Below are positions 28,573-37,459 of a stretch of 64,000 nucleotides of DNA, piece by piece; positions within the stretch are counted from its first letter, which is position 1, and each line of letters begins with the position of its first letter. The notes under the pieces are model-generated. The model saw nothing but the letters and a program-made list of their open reading frames with translations. It searched no databases and had not been told where the DNA came from. This stretch comes from Betaproteobacteria bacterium Ga0077526. GTDB lineage: Bacteria > Pseudomonadota > Gammaproteobacteria > Burkholderiales > Ga0077523. Position numbers and translations under genes: made by a program. Location: assembly GCA_001464765.1 (NCBI GenBank), contig LNDV01000031.1:188867-252866 (forward strand), given 5' to 3'.

Positions 28573-28814
28573 TGCTCGTGCTCTCGCCCGAGCACTCCGG
28601 GCAGCCGGAGCCATGACGAGTCGTCCAACTCAGTCCGAATGCCGTCGCCGCCGACACTGGCATCGCGCAATTGGAATCGACTCGCGGACTCCCCCTTGGC
28701 AAGAACGAGCGCGAGCCCTCGTTCAACCAGTTCTTCCAACGTTGTGCCTTCCCGCTCCGCCAGCGCACGAGCCTGATGTAGGAGAGGAGCGGCAATATCG
28801 ATCGTCGTCTTCAT
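28569..28814 (-). CDS. vapB: VapB-type antitoxin (orphan)
   Basis: An 81-residue protein that starts MKTTIDIAAPLLHQARALAE and continues GTTLEELVERGLALVLA, the ribbon-helix-helix type N-terminus of VapB antitoxins that bind DNA as dimers. The C-terminal half (LDDSSWLRLPGVLG) would wrap the toxin. An alternative start at 28841 adds nine residues. The cognate vapC downstream is only a fragment, so this antitoxin is now unpaired; it may persist as a regulator, guard against another VapC, or be decaying. Antitoxin family assignment is good, present role unknown. Confidence 0.75.
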   Translation of the reverse strand: MKTTIDIAAPLLHQARALAEREGTTLEELVERGLALVLAKGESASRFQLRDASVGGDGIRTELDDSSWLRLPGVLGREHEQ

Positions 28815-29264
28815 GATGCGGGCGGCAGCGGCTTGCAGCAAGGCAGTGAGTCAGATTCAGCCGGATGGCCATGTAAATTGCACGGCTCGCGTGCAAAACG
28901 CAAGGCTGCGGCGGCACGTCACGTTCACCCTCACACGGCAGTTCAACCGTCAGTCGACCGGTTCCTAGCCATTTGTTCGCGCTACTCCCGTCGAAAGCAG
29001 CAGGCGCCCCCTCAGAGGGTGAAGCCTCGTTCAGATCGGGCAATCAGTGGGCCTGCGAGGGCCTGTGCGTCGGACCCTTTCGGAGCGATCGAGGCACCAC
29101 GAGCCAGACGCCTTTGGGCGACTTATTTCGCCTGAAGACCCTAACGGACCACGCAAGTGGCGGAGGAGAACGTTGCCGAGTGACATGGGACGCAACCCAC
29201 AGGAACGCGTGGCTCCCCCGAAGGTTCCACCCCTGCGCCAGCGCGCCGGGGAAGAGGCTCGAAC
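28815..29264. other. non-coding stretch beside the decayed toxin-antitoxin module
   Basis: About 450 bases between vapB and the PEP-CTERM gene. Several short frames are open but none has a ribosome site, a plausible composition or a recognisable domain. No tRNA or strong hairpin was found. Together with the neighbouring vapC remnant it looks like accessory DNA in decay. Confidence 0.5.
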
Positions 29265-29993
29265 CTACCCTCGCCGCCGCAGCCCCCTGGCGACGCTCAC
29301 GAGCAGCAGACCCGCCCCCATCAGCGCGTAGGTCTCCGGCTCGGGTACGGGCGCCGCCAGAATCATGAGCGTCGGACCGGCGTAGGTGTTGTTGTTGTAG
29401 CCCGCGTAGGTCGCGGCGACGCCCGCGGTGGTGTCGGCCAGGATGAGCGTCACCGTGTCGTCGGTGCGGATGTCGTCGGCCAGGGCGTTCGCCGCGGGGA
29501 TTCCGCTGATCGGCAGGGAATACAACGAATAGTCCTCAACGGTGCCGCTCGACACTTCCTGGAAGGCGTAGCTGGTAAGGAGAACAGCATCGGGAAAGTC
29601 GCCCGCCAAGGGATACCGCAGCGGGCTGGGAGCCACCAGCGACACCGCGTCGTCACCGGTGAAGTACACGGCCACGCCGCCGTCGGCGGTGAATGCCGCG
29701 TTCGACTGCGTGAGGCGCAGAGTGACGGAAGCCGTGAGCCAGTTCCCCGCTCCGTACAAGGCATCGAAACCGGCCTTCGCCGCAGACACATCGAAGCGCG
29801 CAACCCCGTACGAGGAGAAGTTGCCGAAGTCCGAGCCTTCGACATTGAAGAAGTTGATGCCACTGCCGCCAGTGCGCACGCCGTTCGGCTGCACGGTCGC
29901 ATTCTGAAAGGCTTCCACTTCAGCGGCGAAGGAAGGTGCGGCGACGGCAGCGAACACCGACGCCAGGGTAATGGCGAGAGTCGATCGGAACAT
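29265..29993 (-). CDS. PEP-CTERM sorting-domain exported protein
   Basis: A 242-residue exported protein with a signal peptide (ending near APSFAAE) and a C-terminal PEP-CTERM signal, VPEPETYALMGAGLLLVSVA followed by RGLRRRG. The mature part is beta-rich with Asn/Gly/Ser turns (TGGSGINFFNVEGSDFGNF, TYAGYNNNTYAGPT), suggesting an extracellular beta-sandwich; no catalytic motif is seen. In this family the tail is cut by an exosortase and the protein ends up in the extracellular matrix. GGAGACC lies before the ATG. It is not in an operon with the other two PEP-CTERM genes of the window. Confidence 0.85.
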   Translation of the reverse strand: MFRSTLAITLASVFAAVAAPSFAAEVEAFQNATVQPNGVRTGGSGINFFNVEGSDFGNFSSYGVARFDVSAAKAGFDALYGAGNWLTASVTLRLTQSNAAFTADGGVAVYFTGDDAVSLVAPSPLRYPLAGDFPDAVLLTSYAFQEVSSGTVEDYSLYSLPISGIPAANALADDIRTDDTVTLILADTTAGVAATYAGYNNNTYAGPTLMILAAPVPEPETYALMGAGLLLVSVARGLRRRG

Positions 29994-30226
29994 GGCAGGT
30001 CTCCTGGACTAGTATGGGCCGACCGGCGGTTGCGCTTCGGGCAACGTCGGAAGCGCGAACATTCGGCCAGGCGATTACCCTGGAGACTAAAAACCCTGCA
30101 AGAAACGGGGATGACAACGCGATGGACAGGCGATGGGCGGATTGCCTCAGTCAGATGACAAAGCGAGGACACGCGGCGGGAGCCGGGGAAGATCGAACGA
30201 TCGTTGGACCCGCGAACCGCCCCGTG

Positions 30227-31633
30227 TCAGATCGACGAAAGAAACTTGAGCAGTGCCTCCCGATCCTTTTTCGGCAGTTGCCGGAATCCTTCCTTCGATT
30301 GCTTGGCCTCTCCGCCGTGCCACAGGATCGCTTCCGTCACGCTCTGCGCGCGCCCGTCGTGCAGCAGCGTGTCGTTGCCGTTCACCGTCTTCGACAACCC
30401 CAGCCCCCAGAGCGGCGGCGTGCGCCAGTCGCGGCCGCCCGCCTGGAAATCGGGGCGGTTGTCGGCCAGGCCCTCGCCCATGTCGTGCAGCAGCAGATCG
30501 GTGTACGGACGGATCGTCTGCTTCGACAGTTGCGGCAGCCGCGGGAAATAGTCGACCGTGCGCATCGCCGGCACGTGACACACGGCGCACTGCAGCGTCT
30601 CGAACAGCGCTGCGCCGCGCTGCACCTCCGGGTCCTTCATGTTGCGACGGGCAGGCACGCCCAGCCCCAGGGAGAAGATCTCGAGGTCGTCCCACGCGGC
30701 ATCGCTCAGCTCGGGATCGTTGCCCGGCACTTCGCGCCGGCACGCGACCTGAATCGCGGGGCAGTTCTGCTGCGGGAACACGCTGGAGGTGGCGCCGATG
30801 TCGTGCAGAGCCGCGGCGGCGATCTGCTGGCGGAGGGAGGGCTGCGTCGCTTTCAGTCCGAACCGGCCCAGGGCCTGGCGACCACTGATCGCATCCCACA
30901 CGAGGTTGGGTCGCCCGTTGAACCCGAGGGCGCGCTGCCGCTCGGCAATGGCCAGGATGTCGGCCTCCGCCACCGCCTCCAACAGGCCCAGGCCGAACAC
31001 GGGCGGCGCCTGCCGCAGGGACGTCATCGTATCGGGCGGCAGATCGCCGAAGGCCGGCTTCTCGATGCGCAACTTGGGTCGCCGCAAAGTGACTTCGGTG
31101 CCGTCGGCGAGTGTCTCGGTGTGCTCTTCCCAGTCGACGAACAGATCGGCCTCGGCCGGGATCGGCTCATACGCGTGCAGCGTGTTGATGTTCTGGCCCT
31201 GCAGCGCGCGGTTCTGAATCTGGCCGCCGTAGTGCTCCAGCGGCTTCGGACCACCGACACCATCGGTGCCGGGTACGCTCACCCGCACGACAACGCCGAG
31301 CATCGGCTCATCCGGCAGATCGGGCGGCGCGCCTCGCCCGCCGCGGTTGTGGCAGGCGCTGCAGCGGTCGCCGACGAAGGTGGGGCCCAGACCCCAATCC
31401 CCGGCACTCACGGAGAACACCACCCACGGACGCTCGAAGCCTGCCTTGCCGCGCTCGAAGGTCTCCCGCTGGCGCTCGCCGAGAGCCGGCGACGGCAGGA
31501 AGTAGGCATCTTTCCCGACGGAATTCACGGAGGAATTCCCGGCGGACAGCGGTACGTCGTCGGCGTCGTCGGCGATGGTCAGGAAACTCGTCGCGGCGAC
31601 CGCGCCGAGAAAAAGAAATCGAACGATTCTCAT
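30227..31633 (-). CDS. DUF1111 di-heme c-type cytochrome / putative thiol oxidoreductase
   Basis: A 468-residue periplasmic protein. The signal peptide starts MRIVRFLFLGAVAATSFLT; two haem-binding sites follow, CSACH in GDRCSACHNRGGRG and CAVCH in LQCAVCHVPAMRT. The C-terminal half resembles MauG/cytochrome c peroxidase-like folds (HDMGEGLADNRPDF, WRTPPLWGLGL, LLHDGRAQSVTEAILWHGGE). The DUF1111 family is proposed to do periplasmic redox chemistry, and its substrate is not established. The start at 31633 is chosen for the signal peptide; the frame runs upstream to 31864 as an Arg-rich extension without signal features. It stands alone on this strand. Confidence 0.85.
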   Translation of the reverse strand: MRIVRFLFLGAVAATSFLTIADDADDVPLSAGNSSVNSVGKDAYFLPSPALGERQRETFERGKAGFERPWVVFSVSAGDWGLGPTFVGDRCSACHNRGGRGAPPDLPDEPMLGVVVRVSVPGTDGVGGPKPLEHYGGQIQNRALQGQNINTLHAYEPIPAEADLFVDWEEHTETLADGTEVTLRRPKLRIEKPAFGDLPPDTMTSLRQAPPVFGLGLLEAVAEADILAIAERQRALGFNGRPNLVWDAISGRQALGRFGLKATQPSLRQQIAAAALHDIGATSSVFPQQNCPAIQVACRREVPGNDPELSDAAWDDLEIFSLGLGVPARRNMKDPEVQRGAALFETLQCAVCHVPAMRTVDYFPRLPQLSKQTIRPYTDLLLHDMGEGLADNRPDFQAGGRDWRTPPLWGLGLSKTVNGNDTLLHDGRAQSVTEAILWHGGEAKQSKEGFRQLPKKDREALLKFLSSI

Positions 31634-31787
31634 GGGTCGGAAGTTTGCCTCGGGCGGGCTCGCTGCGCCAGAGCGGTGCGCAGACCATCGAAGTCCGAAT
31701 CGCCACGACGCCTCTGCACGGGCCGCGCGCAGCCGCAAGACTTCCCCTCTCAAGAAACGGACACCGCACCGCCGCAGGAGCGGCGGC

Positions 31788-32612
31788 TCAGGCGCGGAAC
31801 CTCCCGTTGATCGTGGCCAGCGGATCGATCCCCGCAAACCCCGCGAAGCTCCCCTGCCCCGCAATCTCCTCGGCCGCCTTCCGGAAAGCCGTGAACGCCA
31901 CCCGGGCCAGGGCGCTGCCCACCGACACCCGCCGGACGCCGAGCGCGGCGAGGTCCGCGACGGTCAGGCCGATGTCGGCGGCCACCAGCACGTTGACCGG
32001 TTTGGGCGCCACCCCCCGCACCACCGCGCGGATCTCGTCGCGGGTCTTGAGGCCGGGCGCGTACAGGCAATCGGCACCGACGTCAGCAAACGCGACGAGC
32101 CGGCGGATCACTTCGTCGAGATCCTGCACGCGATGGAGGATGCCCTCGGCCCGGGCCACCAGCACGAAATCCGTCGGCAGTCGCCGCGCGGCTGCCACGG
32201 CCGCACGCACTCTCGCGACGGCGTCATCGAAGGAATAGAGCGGCGTCTCTGCGCGCCCGGTGGCGTCCTCGATCGAGCCACCGCACAGGCCCACGGCGGC
32301 AGCCGCCTCGATGGTGGCGGCGCAGGCATCGGGCGAATCACCGTAGCCGTTCTCCAGATCGGCGGAGACGGGCACTGCCGTCGCCTCGACGATCTGCCGC
32401 GCGTTGCCGAGCGCTTCGTCGCGAGAGACGGCGTTTGCGGTGTCGGGTCGGCCCAGCGCCATCGCGAGTCCGCCGCTCGTGGTGGCCAGCGCGAGAAAGC
32501 CTAGTTGCTCGCACACCTTGGCGGTGCCGGCATCCCACGGGTTGGGGATCACGAAGGTGCCGTGCTCATGCAGCGCGCGGAAGCATGCGGCCTTCTCTCC
32601 GTAGGTGATCAT
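31788..32612 (-). CDS. isocitrate lyase/PEP mutase superfamily protein
   Basis: A 274-residue alpha/beta-barrel protein of the PEP mutase/isocitrate lyase superfamily. Landmarks: FVIPNPWDAGTAKVCEQLGF, TTSGGLAMALGRPD, the metal site ADLENGYGDSP and GGSIEDATG. The KKCGH signature of true isocitrate lyases is absent, so a C-C or C-P bond lyase such as an oxaloacetate/2-methylisocitrate-like or phosphonate enzyme is more likely; substrate unknown. Its ATG lies 4 bases after the P450 stop, so both are made from one transcript. Confidence 0.82.
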   Translation of the reverse strand: MITYGEKAACFRALHEHGTFVIPNPWDAGTAKVCEQLGFLALATTSGGLAMALGRPDTANAVSRDEALGNARQIVEATAVPVSADLENGYGDSPDACAATIEAAAAVGLCGGSIEDATGRAETPLYSFDDAVARVRAAVAAARRLPTDFVLVARAEGILHRVQDLDEVIRRLVAFADVGADCLYAPGLKTRDEIRAVVRGVAPKPVNVLVAADIGLTVADLAALGVRRVSVGSALARVAFTAFRKAAEEIAGQGSFAGFAGIDPLATINGRFRA

Positions 32613-32616
32613 GACG

Positions 32617-33894
32617 TCACCGCCAGCGAACGCGAAGCGCCGCCGGCCCGCGGAACGACGTGTTGGGCGGAAATGCCCGCGGCTGCGGTTCCACGAGCCG
32701 CAACGCTGGCAGGCGCTGCGTGAGTTCTTCGAGAATGATCTTCAGCTCCAGCCTCGCGAGCGGCGCGCCCAGGCAGTAGTGGATGCCGAAGCCGAAGGAC
32801 AGATGGGTCTTGGCGTTGTCGCGTGCGAGGTCCACTTCGTCGGGATCCGCGAACTGCTTCGGGTCGCGATTGCCCGAGCACAGCGAGAGCAGGAGCTTCG
32901 CGCCTTCCGGAATCGCCACACCCGCGATCTCCACGGGGCGGGTCGTCTTGCGCCGCCAGGTGATCACCGACGAGTCGTAGCGCAGCAGCTCATCGACGGC
33001 ATTCGGAATCAGCGCCGGCTCGCGACACAGCCGATCCCACAGATGAGGTTTGCCCAGCAGCACGGAAAGCGCATTGGCGGACATGCTCGTGGTCGTTTCG
33101 TGCCCGGCGATGAGCAGGCCATAGACGACGTTGACGACCTCCTCCACTTCCAGGTCCTGCGGATTGGCGTTGGCGACACGCAGGAGATCACCCACGTAAT
33201 TGTCGGGCGGGTCGCCGACGAGGCCTTCCACGTGCTGGCGCGTGTAGTGCCAGTAGTCGATGAGTCCGCGAGCTTCCGCAAGCTGGCGCTCGGGCGTGAG
33301 GTTGCCCCAGGTGAGCAGCAGCCGGTTGCGCGACCACACCTTCACCTTGCCGACGTCCTCCTCCGGCAGGCCCAGGAAGAGGAACAGCACCAGCACGGGC
33401 AGTTCATAGAACATGTCGCGGACGATGTCGGCTTCGCCCGCGGGCTCCATCGCATCGAGATAGCGGCGCACCAGCCGCCGGATGTCCGGCTCCAGCTGCG
33501 CGACCCGCTTGGGCGTGAACGCCTGCCAGGTGAACTTGCGCACGCGCGTGTGGACGGGCGGGTCGGCATTGGACATCACCTGTCGCGTCTTCACGCCACC
33601 CTGCTGCAGCATGGCGAGGACTTCCGGTGCGAGAGGCGTGATGGGCGTCTGCGCGATGCTCGCCGAATAGCTCGCAGGGTCTGCGAAGACCGCCTTCACG
33701 TCGTCGTAACAGGTCACGATCCAGTAGTCGAGACCCGGGTGATAGAACACCGGTTCCTCGGTACGCGCGCGAGCCCAGAAGGGATAGGGGTCGTCGAGAT
33801 AGGGCGGGTCGAACGGCGTGAACTGCGCCGCCACTCCGCTCATCGGGCAGCGGCCGTCTCCCGGTTCGGTCTTGGCTTCGTTCTGGATCAGCAT
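32617..33894 (-). CDS. bacterial cytochrome P450
   Basis: A 425-residue soluble P450. The I-helix oxygen-activation motif is AGHETTTSM, the ExxR motif lies in AVDELLRYDSS, and the haem-thiolate loop is SFGFGIHYCLGAPLARLE. It resembles class I bacterial P450s that need a ferredoxin and reductase, neither of which is encoded nearby. Start 33894 (MLIQNEAKTEPGDG) follows GGGAGGGT; an upstream start adds ten residues. Divergent from the YCII gene (43 bases between starts) and co-transcribed with the PEP mutase-like gene. Substrate unknown. Confidence 0.92.
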   Translation of the reverse strand: MLIQNEAKTEPGDGRCPMSGVAAQFTPFDPPYLDDPYPFWARARTEEPVFYHPGLDYWIVTCYDDVKAVFADPASYSASIAQTPITPLAPEVLAMLQQGGVKTRQVMSNADPPVHTRVRKFTWQAFTPKRVAQLEPDIRRLVRRYLDAMEPAGEADIVRDMFYELPVLVLFLFLGLPEEDVGKVKVWSRNRLLLTWGNLTPERQLAEARGLIDYWHYTRQHVEGLVGDPPDNYVGDLLRVANANPQDLEVEEVVNVVYGLLIAGHETTTSMSANALSVLLGKPHLWDRLCREPALIPNAVDELLRYDSSVITWRRKTTRPVEIAGVAIPEGAKLLLSLCSGNRDPKQFADPDEVDLARDNAKTHLSFGFGIHYCLGAPLARLELKIILEELTQRLPALRLVEPQPRAFPPNTSFRGPAALRVRWR

Positions 33895-33937
33895 TGCGCT
33901 ACCCTCCCGGGTTCCCATCCTCAAACCGGAGCATACG

Positions 33938-34234
33938 ATGCCTTACGCCATCCAGACCACAGACAAGGCCGGCAGCGCCGACCTCCGCGCGCAGACCCGC
34001 CCCGCCCACCTCGACTACCTGAAGGCCAACCAGCACCTGCTGCTCGCCGCCGGCGCTCTCATCAGCGACGACGGCACGGGCGGCCATGGCGGTGTGCTGC
34101 TGGTCGATACGGACGATCGCGCGGTGGCCGAGCGGTTCATCAACGAGGATCCGTTCACCAAGGCCGGGCTGTTCGAGAAGGTCACCGTCACCCGCTGGCG
34201 CAAGGCCTTCTTCGACGGCAAGTGCCTGGTCTGA
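33938..34234 (+). CDS. YCII family protein
   Basis: A 98-residue single-domain protein of the YciI family (dimeric alpha+beta, ferredoxin-like). It begins MPYAIQTTDKAGSADLRAQ; the conserved His lies in RPAHLDYLKANQ, and the C-terminal pattern is NEDPFTKAGLFEKVTV then RWRKAFFDG. YciI proteins carry a conserved His/Asp pair and may act in small-molecule metabolism; function here is unknown. It is divergent from the P450 gene, so the two may share a control region. A REP element follows 8 bases after the stop. Confidence 0.88.
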   Translation: MPYAIQTTDKAGSADLRAQTRPAHLDYLKANQHLLLAAGALISDDGTGGHGGVLLVDTDDRAVAERFINEDPFTKAGLFEKVTVTRWRKAFFDGKCLV

Positions 34235-34242
34235 GCGAAGGT

Positions 34243-34350
34243 CCGTAGCCCGGGATCACCGTTCGACGCAACGCGACCGCCGCCCCCGGCCGGAGGCCGG
34301 GCTACGAAATTCACATCGCGCTTGCCGCTCGAGACGTAGCCCGGGCTACG
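34243..34350. repeat. REP cluster between convergent YCII and RND genes
   Basis: GTAGCCCGGG at 34244-34253 and its inverse in a CCGGGCTAC at 34297-34305 bound a 62-base inverted unit. A further perfect 16-base palindrome, CGTAGCCCGGGCTACG, lies at 34335-34350. These share the GTAG foot and GC stem of the other REP loci in the window. The stop codon of the RND gene (34346-34348, minus strand) is the TAG of this element. Confidence 0.75.
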
Positions 34351-37300
34351 CCGGGCCGGCCAGCTCGTTGCTGCGGCCGACGCCCAGGGTCCGGTAGAGC
34401 ACCGGCAGCACGACCAGCGTTAGCAAGGTCGAGGTGATCAGTCCGCCGATCACCACCACCGCCAGCGGGCGCTGCACCTCCGACCCGGGGCCGGTCGCGA
34501 ACAGAAAGGGGATGAGACCCAGCATCGCCACGGTTGCAGTCATCATCACCGGCCGGAATCGCATCGCGGCACCCTGGAGCACCGCCTCGGCCAAGCCCAT
34601 GCCCTGCTCGCGCAAACCCTCCACGCACGACACCAGCACCACCCCGTTCAGGACGGCGATGCCCCACAGCGCGATGAATCCGACCGACGCCGGCACGGAC
34701 AGATACTCGCCCGACACGAACAGACCCACGATGCCGCCGATGGATGCGAACGGCAGCACCGTGATGATGAGCGTGGCGAGCCGCAGGGACCGGAACAGCA
34801 GAAACAGAAGGAAGTAGATGCCACCCACGGTGATGGGCACGATGACCGCGAGGTGGCCCATCGCGCGCTGCATGCTCTGGAACTGGCCGCCCCACTGGAT
34901 CTGGTAGCCAGCTGGCAACTGCACCTCCTTGCCCACGGCCGCCTGCAGTTCGGCCACGAAGCCGCCCAGATCGCGGTCGCGCACGTTGATGCCGACCACC
35001 AGGCGCCGCCGCCCCATCTCCCGGCTGATCTGCGCCGGTCCCTCGACGAGCTTGATGTCCGACAGCGATTCCAGCGACACGCGCGCGCCACCGGGCGCCG
35101 GCAGCAGCAGGCCGCGAATGGCGCTGGCGCTGTCGCGGAAGGCCTCCTGCAGACGCACCACACCTTCGAACCGGCGCTCGCCCTCGAAGATCTCCGTCGC
35201 GACCTTGCCGCCGATCGCGATCTCGACGATGTCGTGCACATCGGCCACGTTGATGCCATAGCGAGAGATGGCCGGCCGGTCCACGTCCACGGACAGATAC
35301 TGCTGCCCCGTTGCACGTTCCACGCGCACGTCCTGGGTGCCGCGGATCTTCTGGGCCACGGTGGCGATCTCGTTCGCCTTGCGCGTGAGTTCCTCGAGGT
35401 CATCGCCGAACAATTTTGCGGCCACGTCGGCCCGCACGCCCGTCACGAGTTCGTCCACGCGATCGGAGATGGGCTGCGCCATGATGATCTGCGCACCGGG
35501 AATGGCCTTCAGCTTCTCGCGGATGGCGTCCGCGATGTCGTCCTGGTCCCAGCCCTTCGGCCACTCCGATCGGGGGATGAGCGACACGATCGGCGAGGAC
35601 TCGTTCTGCGCCTGCGGATCGGCGGGCGACTCGCCACGACCGAGAGCCGACATCGCAATTCGCACGCCCGGCACTTCGCGGATCAGTTTCATCGCTTGGG
35701 TTTCCAGCGCCACCGATTCCTCCAGCGCGATGTTCGGCGCGCGGATCACGTTCGGCACGAGCGAGCCCTCCTTCATCTCGGGCACGTAGGCCGTGCCGAG
35801 CAGAGGCACGAGCGCCAGCGACCCCACGAACGCCGCGGAGGCCACCGCCACCGTAGCGCGGGGGTTGGCGATGGCACGCGTAAGCAGCTTGTTGTAAGGG
35901 CGCTTGATGAACGCGATGAACGGCGTGTCGTGATCCGCGCCGCCCTTCAGCAGGTATACGCACAGGGCGGGAGACAGCACGAGCGACAGGATGAGCGAGA
36001 TGGTGAGCGCGATCGCAATGGTGAACGCGAGTGGCGAGAACATCTTGCCCTCCATGCCCTGCAGGGTCATGAGCGGCAGGAACACGAGGATGATGATGCC
36101 GACACCGAACACCACGGGTACTGCCACCTCGGTCACGGCCTCGAAGATCGTTCTCGCCTTGCCCGCGAGGGACCCTCCCGCCCGACCCAGATGGCCGAAG
36201 GCGTTCTCCACGACCACGACAGAGCCGTCCACCACCAGCCCGACGGCGATCGCGAGACCGCCCAGCGACATCAGATTGGCCGACAGGCCCACCTGGTTCA
36301 TCACGATGAAGGTGATCACCGGCGTGAGCACGAGCGTCGCCACGACGATGAGACTGGAGCGCAGGTCCCCGAGGAACAGGAACAGCACCACCACGACCAG
36401 CACCACGCCCTCCAGCAGTACCTTGGTCACGGTCCACAGTGCCGCATCCACGAGTTCGCTGCGATCGTAGAAAGGCCTGATCTTGAGCCCATCGGGCAGC
36501 ATGCCCTGGTCGTTGATCTCTGCCACGCGTCCCTTGATGCGCCCGACGATCTCCTTCGCATTGCCCCCGCGGAGCATCATGACGACCGCACCGACGGCTT
36601 CGGTATAGCCATTCTTGACGATCGCCCCGACCCGCGGCTGGTGACCGATCTTCACCTCCGCGACATCGCGCACATACACCGGCGTGCCCTCCACTTCCTT
36701 CAGCACGATGCCGCGGATGTCGTCCAGGCTCCGCACGAGACCCAGCCCGCGCACGAGATGCTGTTCCGAGAAATGCCGCACGATGCCGCCGCCGGCGTTG
36801 GCGTTGTTCCGGCTCAGCGCCTCGAACACGCTCGGCACGTCGATGCCGTAGTGATGCATGCGGTCCGGGTGGACCAGCACCTGATACTGCCGCACGTAGC
36901 CGCCCTGCGAATTGATGTCGGCCACCCCGGGGATGGACCGGAGCAGCGGCCGGACGACCCAGTCCTGGATCGTCCGGCGGTTCATCAGCTCTTCCTGAGT
37001 GAGTGCGCGTTCGCCGTCGTCGTCGCGTTCCAGCGTGTACTGGTAGATCTCGCCGAGTCCGGTGGAAACCGGACCCAGCACGGGCGTGACGTCCGGCGGC
37101 AGCTTCGGCGCGACTTCGAGCAGCCGCTCCATCACGAGCTGCCGCGCGAAGTAGACATCCGTGGCATCGGTGAACACGAGGGTCACAAGCGACAGCCCCG
37201 GTTTGATGAGGGTGCGCATCTCGGTCATGCCGGGCAGTCCGGTCATGCCGATCTCGATGGGCACGGTGACGAAACGCTCCACCTCCTCCGGCGAACGGCC

Positions 37301-37459
37301 GGGGGCCTCGGTGGCGATCAGGACCTGGATATTGGTCACATCGGGAAACGCATCGACCGAGAGGTTCCTCGTCGCCTGGATGCCGAAGGCGAACAGGCAC
37401 ACCGCGAGCACCACGACGATCAGCCGCTGGTTGAGCGCGGCCCGGATGAGTCCCGTCAT
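34346..37459 (-). CDS. CzcA/CusA-type heavy-metal RND efflux pump
   Basis: A 1037-residue RND transporter of the heavy-metal efflux (HME) subfamily, 12 helices with two large periplasmic loops. It starts MTGLIRAALNQRLIVVVL; the proton-relay helix contains AVGLVVDGSVVVVENAF. Porter regions such as NIQVLIATEAPGRSPEEVER and PGVADINSQGGYVRQYQV are HME-like. It should export divalent or monovalent metal cations, but the metal cannot be predicted. The ATG overlaps the adaptor stop (ATGA), so both are translated together. The stop codon TAG lies inside a REP foot. No CzcC/CusC channel gene is adjacent. Confidence 0.9.
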   Translation of the reverse strand: MTGLIRAALNQRLIVVVLAVCLFAFGIQATRNLSVDAFPDVTNIQVLIATEAPGRSPEEVERFVTVPIEIGMTGLPGMTEMRTLIKPGLSLVTLVFTDATDVYFARQLVMERLLEVAPKLPPDVTPVLGPVSTGLGEIYQYTLERDDDGERALTQEELMNRRTIQDWVVRPLLRSIPGVADINSQGGYVRQYQVLVHPDRMHHYGIDVPSVFEALSRNNANAGGGIVRHFSEQHLVRGLGLVRSLDDIRGIVLKEVEGTPVYVRDVAEVKIGHQPRVGAIVKNGYTEAVGAVVMMLRGGNAKEIVGRIKGRVAEINDQGMLPDGLKIRPFYDRSELVDAALWTVTKVLLEGVVLVVVVLFLFLGDLRSSLIVVATLVLTPVITFIVMNQVGLSANLMSLGGLAIAVGLVVDGSVVVVENAFGHLGRAGGSLAGKARTIFEAVTEVAVPVVFGVGIIILVFLPLMTLQGMEGKMFSPLAFTIAIALTISLILSLVLSPALCVYLLKGGADHDTPFIAFIKRPYNKLLTRAIANPRATVAVASAAFVGSLALVPLLGTAYVPEMKEGSLVPNVIRAPNIALEESVALETQAMKLIREVPGVRIAMSALGRGESPADPQAQNESSPIVSLIPRSEWPKGWDQDDIADAIREKLKAIPGAQIIMAQPISDRVDELVTGVRADVAAKLFGDDLEELTRKANEIATVAQKIRGTQDVRVERATGQQYLSVDVDRPAISRYGINVADVHDIVEIAIGGKVATEIFEGERRFEGVVRLQEAFRDSASAIRGLLLPAPGGARVSLESLSDIKLVEGPAQISREMGRRRLVVGINVRDRDLGGFVAELQAAVGKEVQLPAGYQIQWGGQFQSMQRAMGHLAVIVPITVGGIYFLLFLLFRSLRLATLIITVLPFASIGGIVGLFVSGEYLSVPASVGFIALWGIAVLNGVVLVSCVEGLREQGMGLAEAVLQGAAMRFRPVMMTATVAMLGLIPFLFATGPGSEVQRPLAVVVIGGLITSTLLTLVVLPVLYRTLGVGRSNELAGPA

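Noticed and set aside
28973-29368. 131-codon frame before the PEP-CTERM gene
   Set aside because: No ribosome site, no domain, and it runs antisense into the 3' end of the PEP-CTERM gene.
34335-34350. Perfect 16-bp palindrome as an operator for the RND operon
   Set aside because: It lies at the 3' end of the operon and matches the REP foot and stem, so it is better explained as part of a REP.
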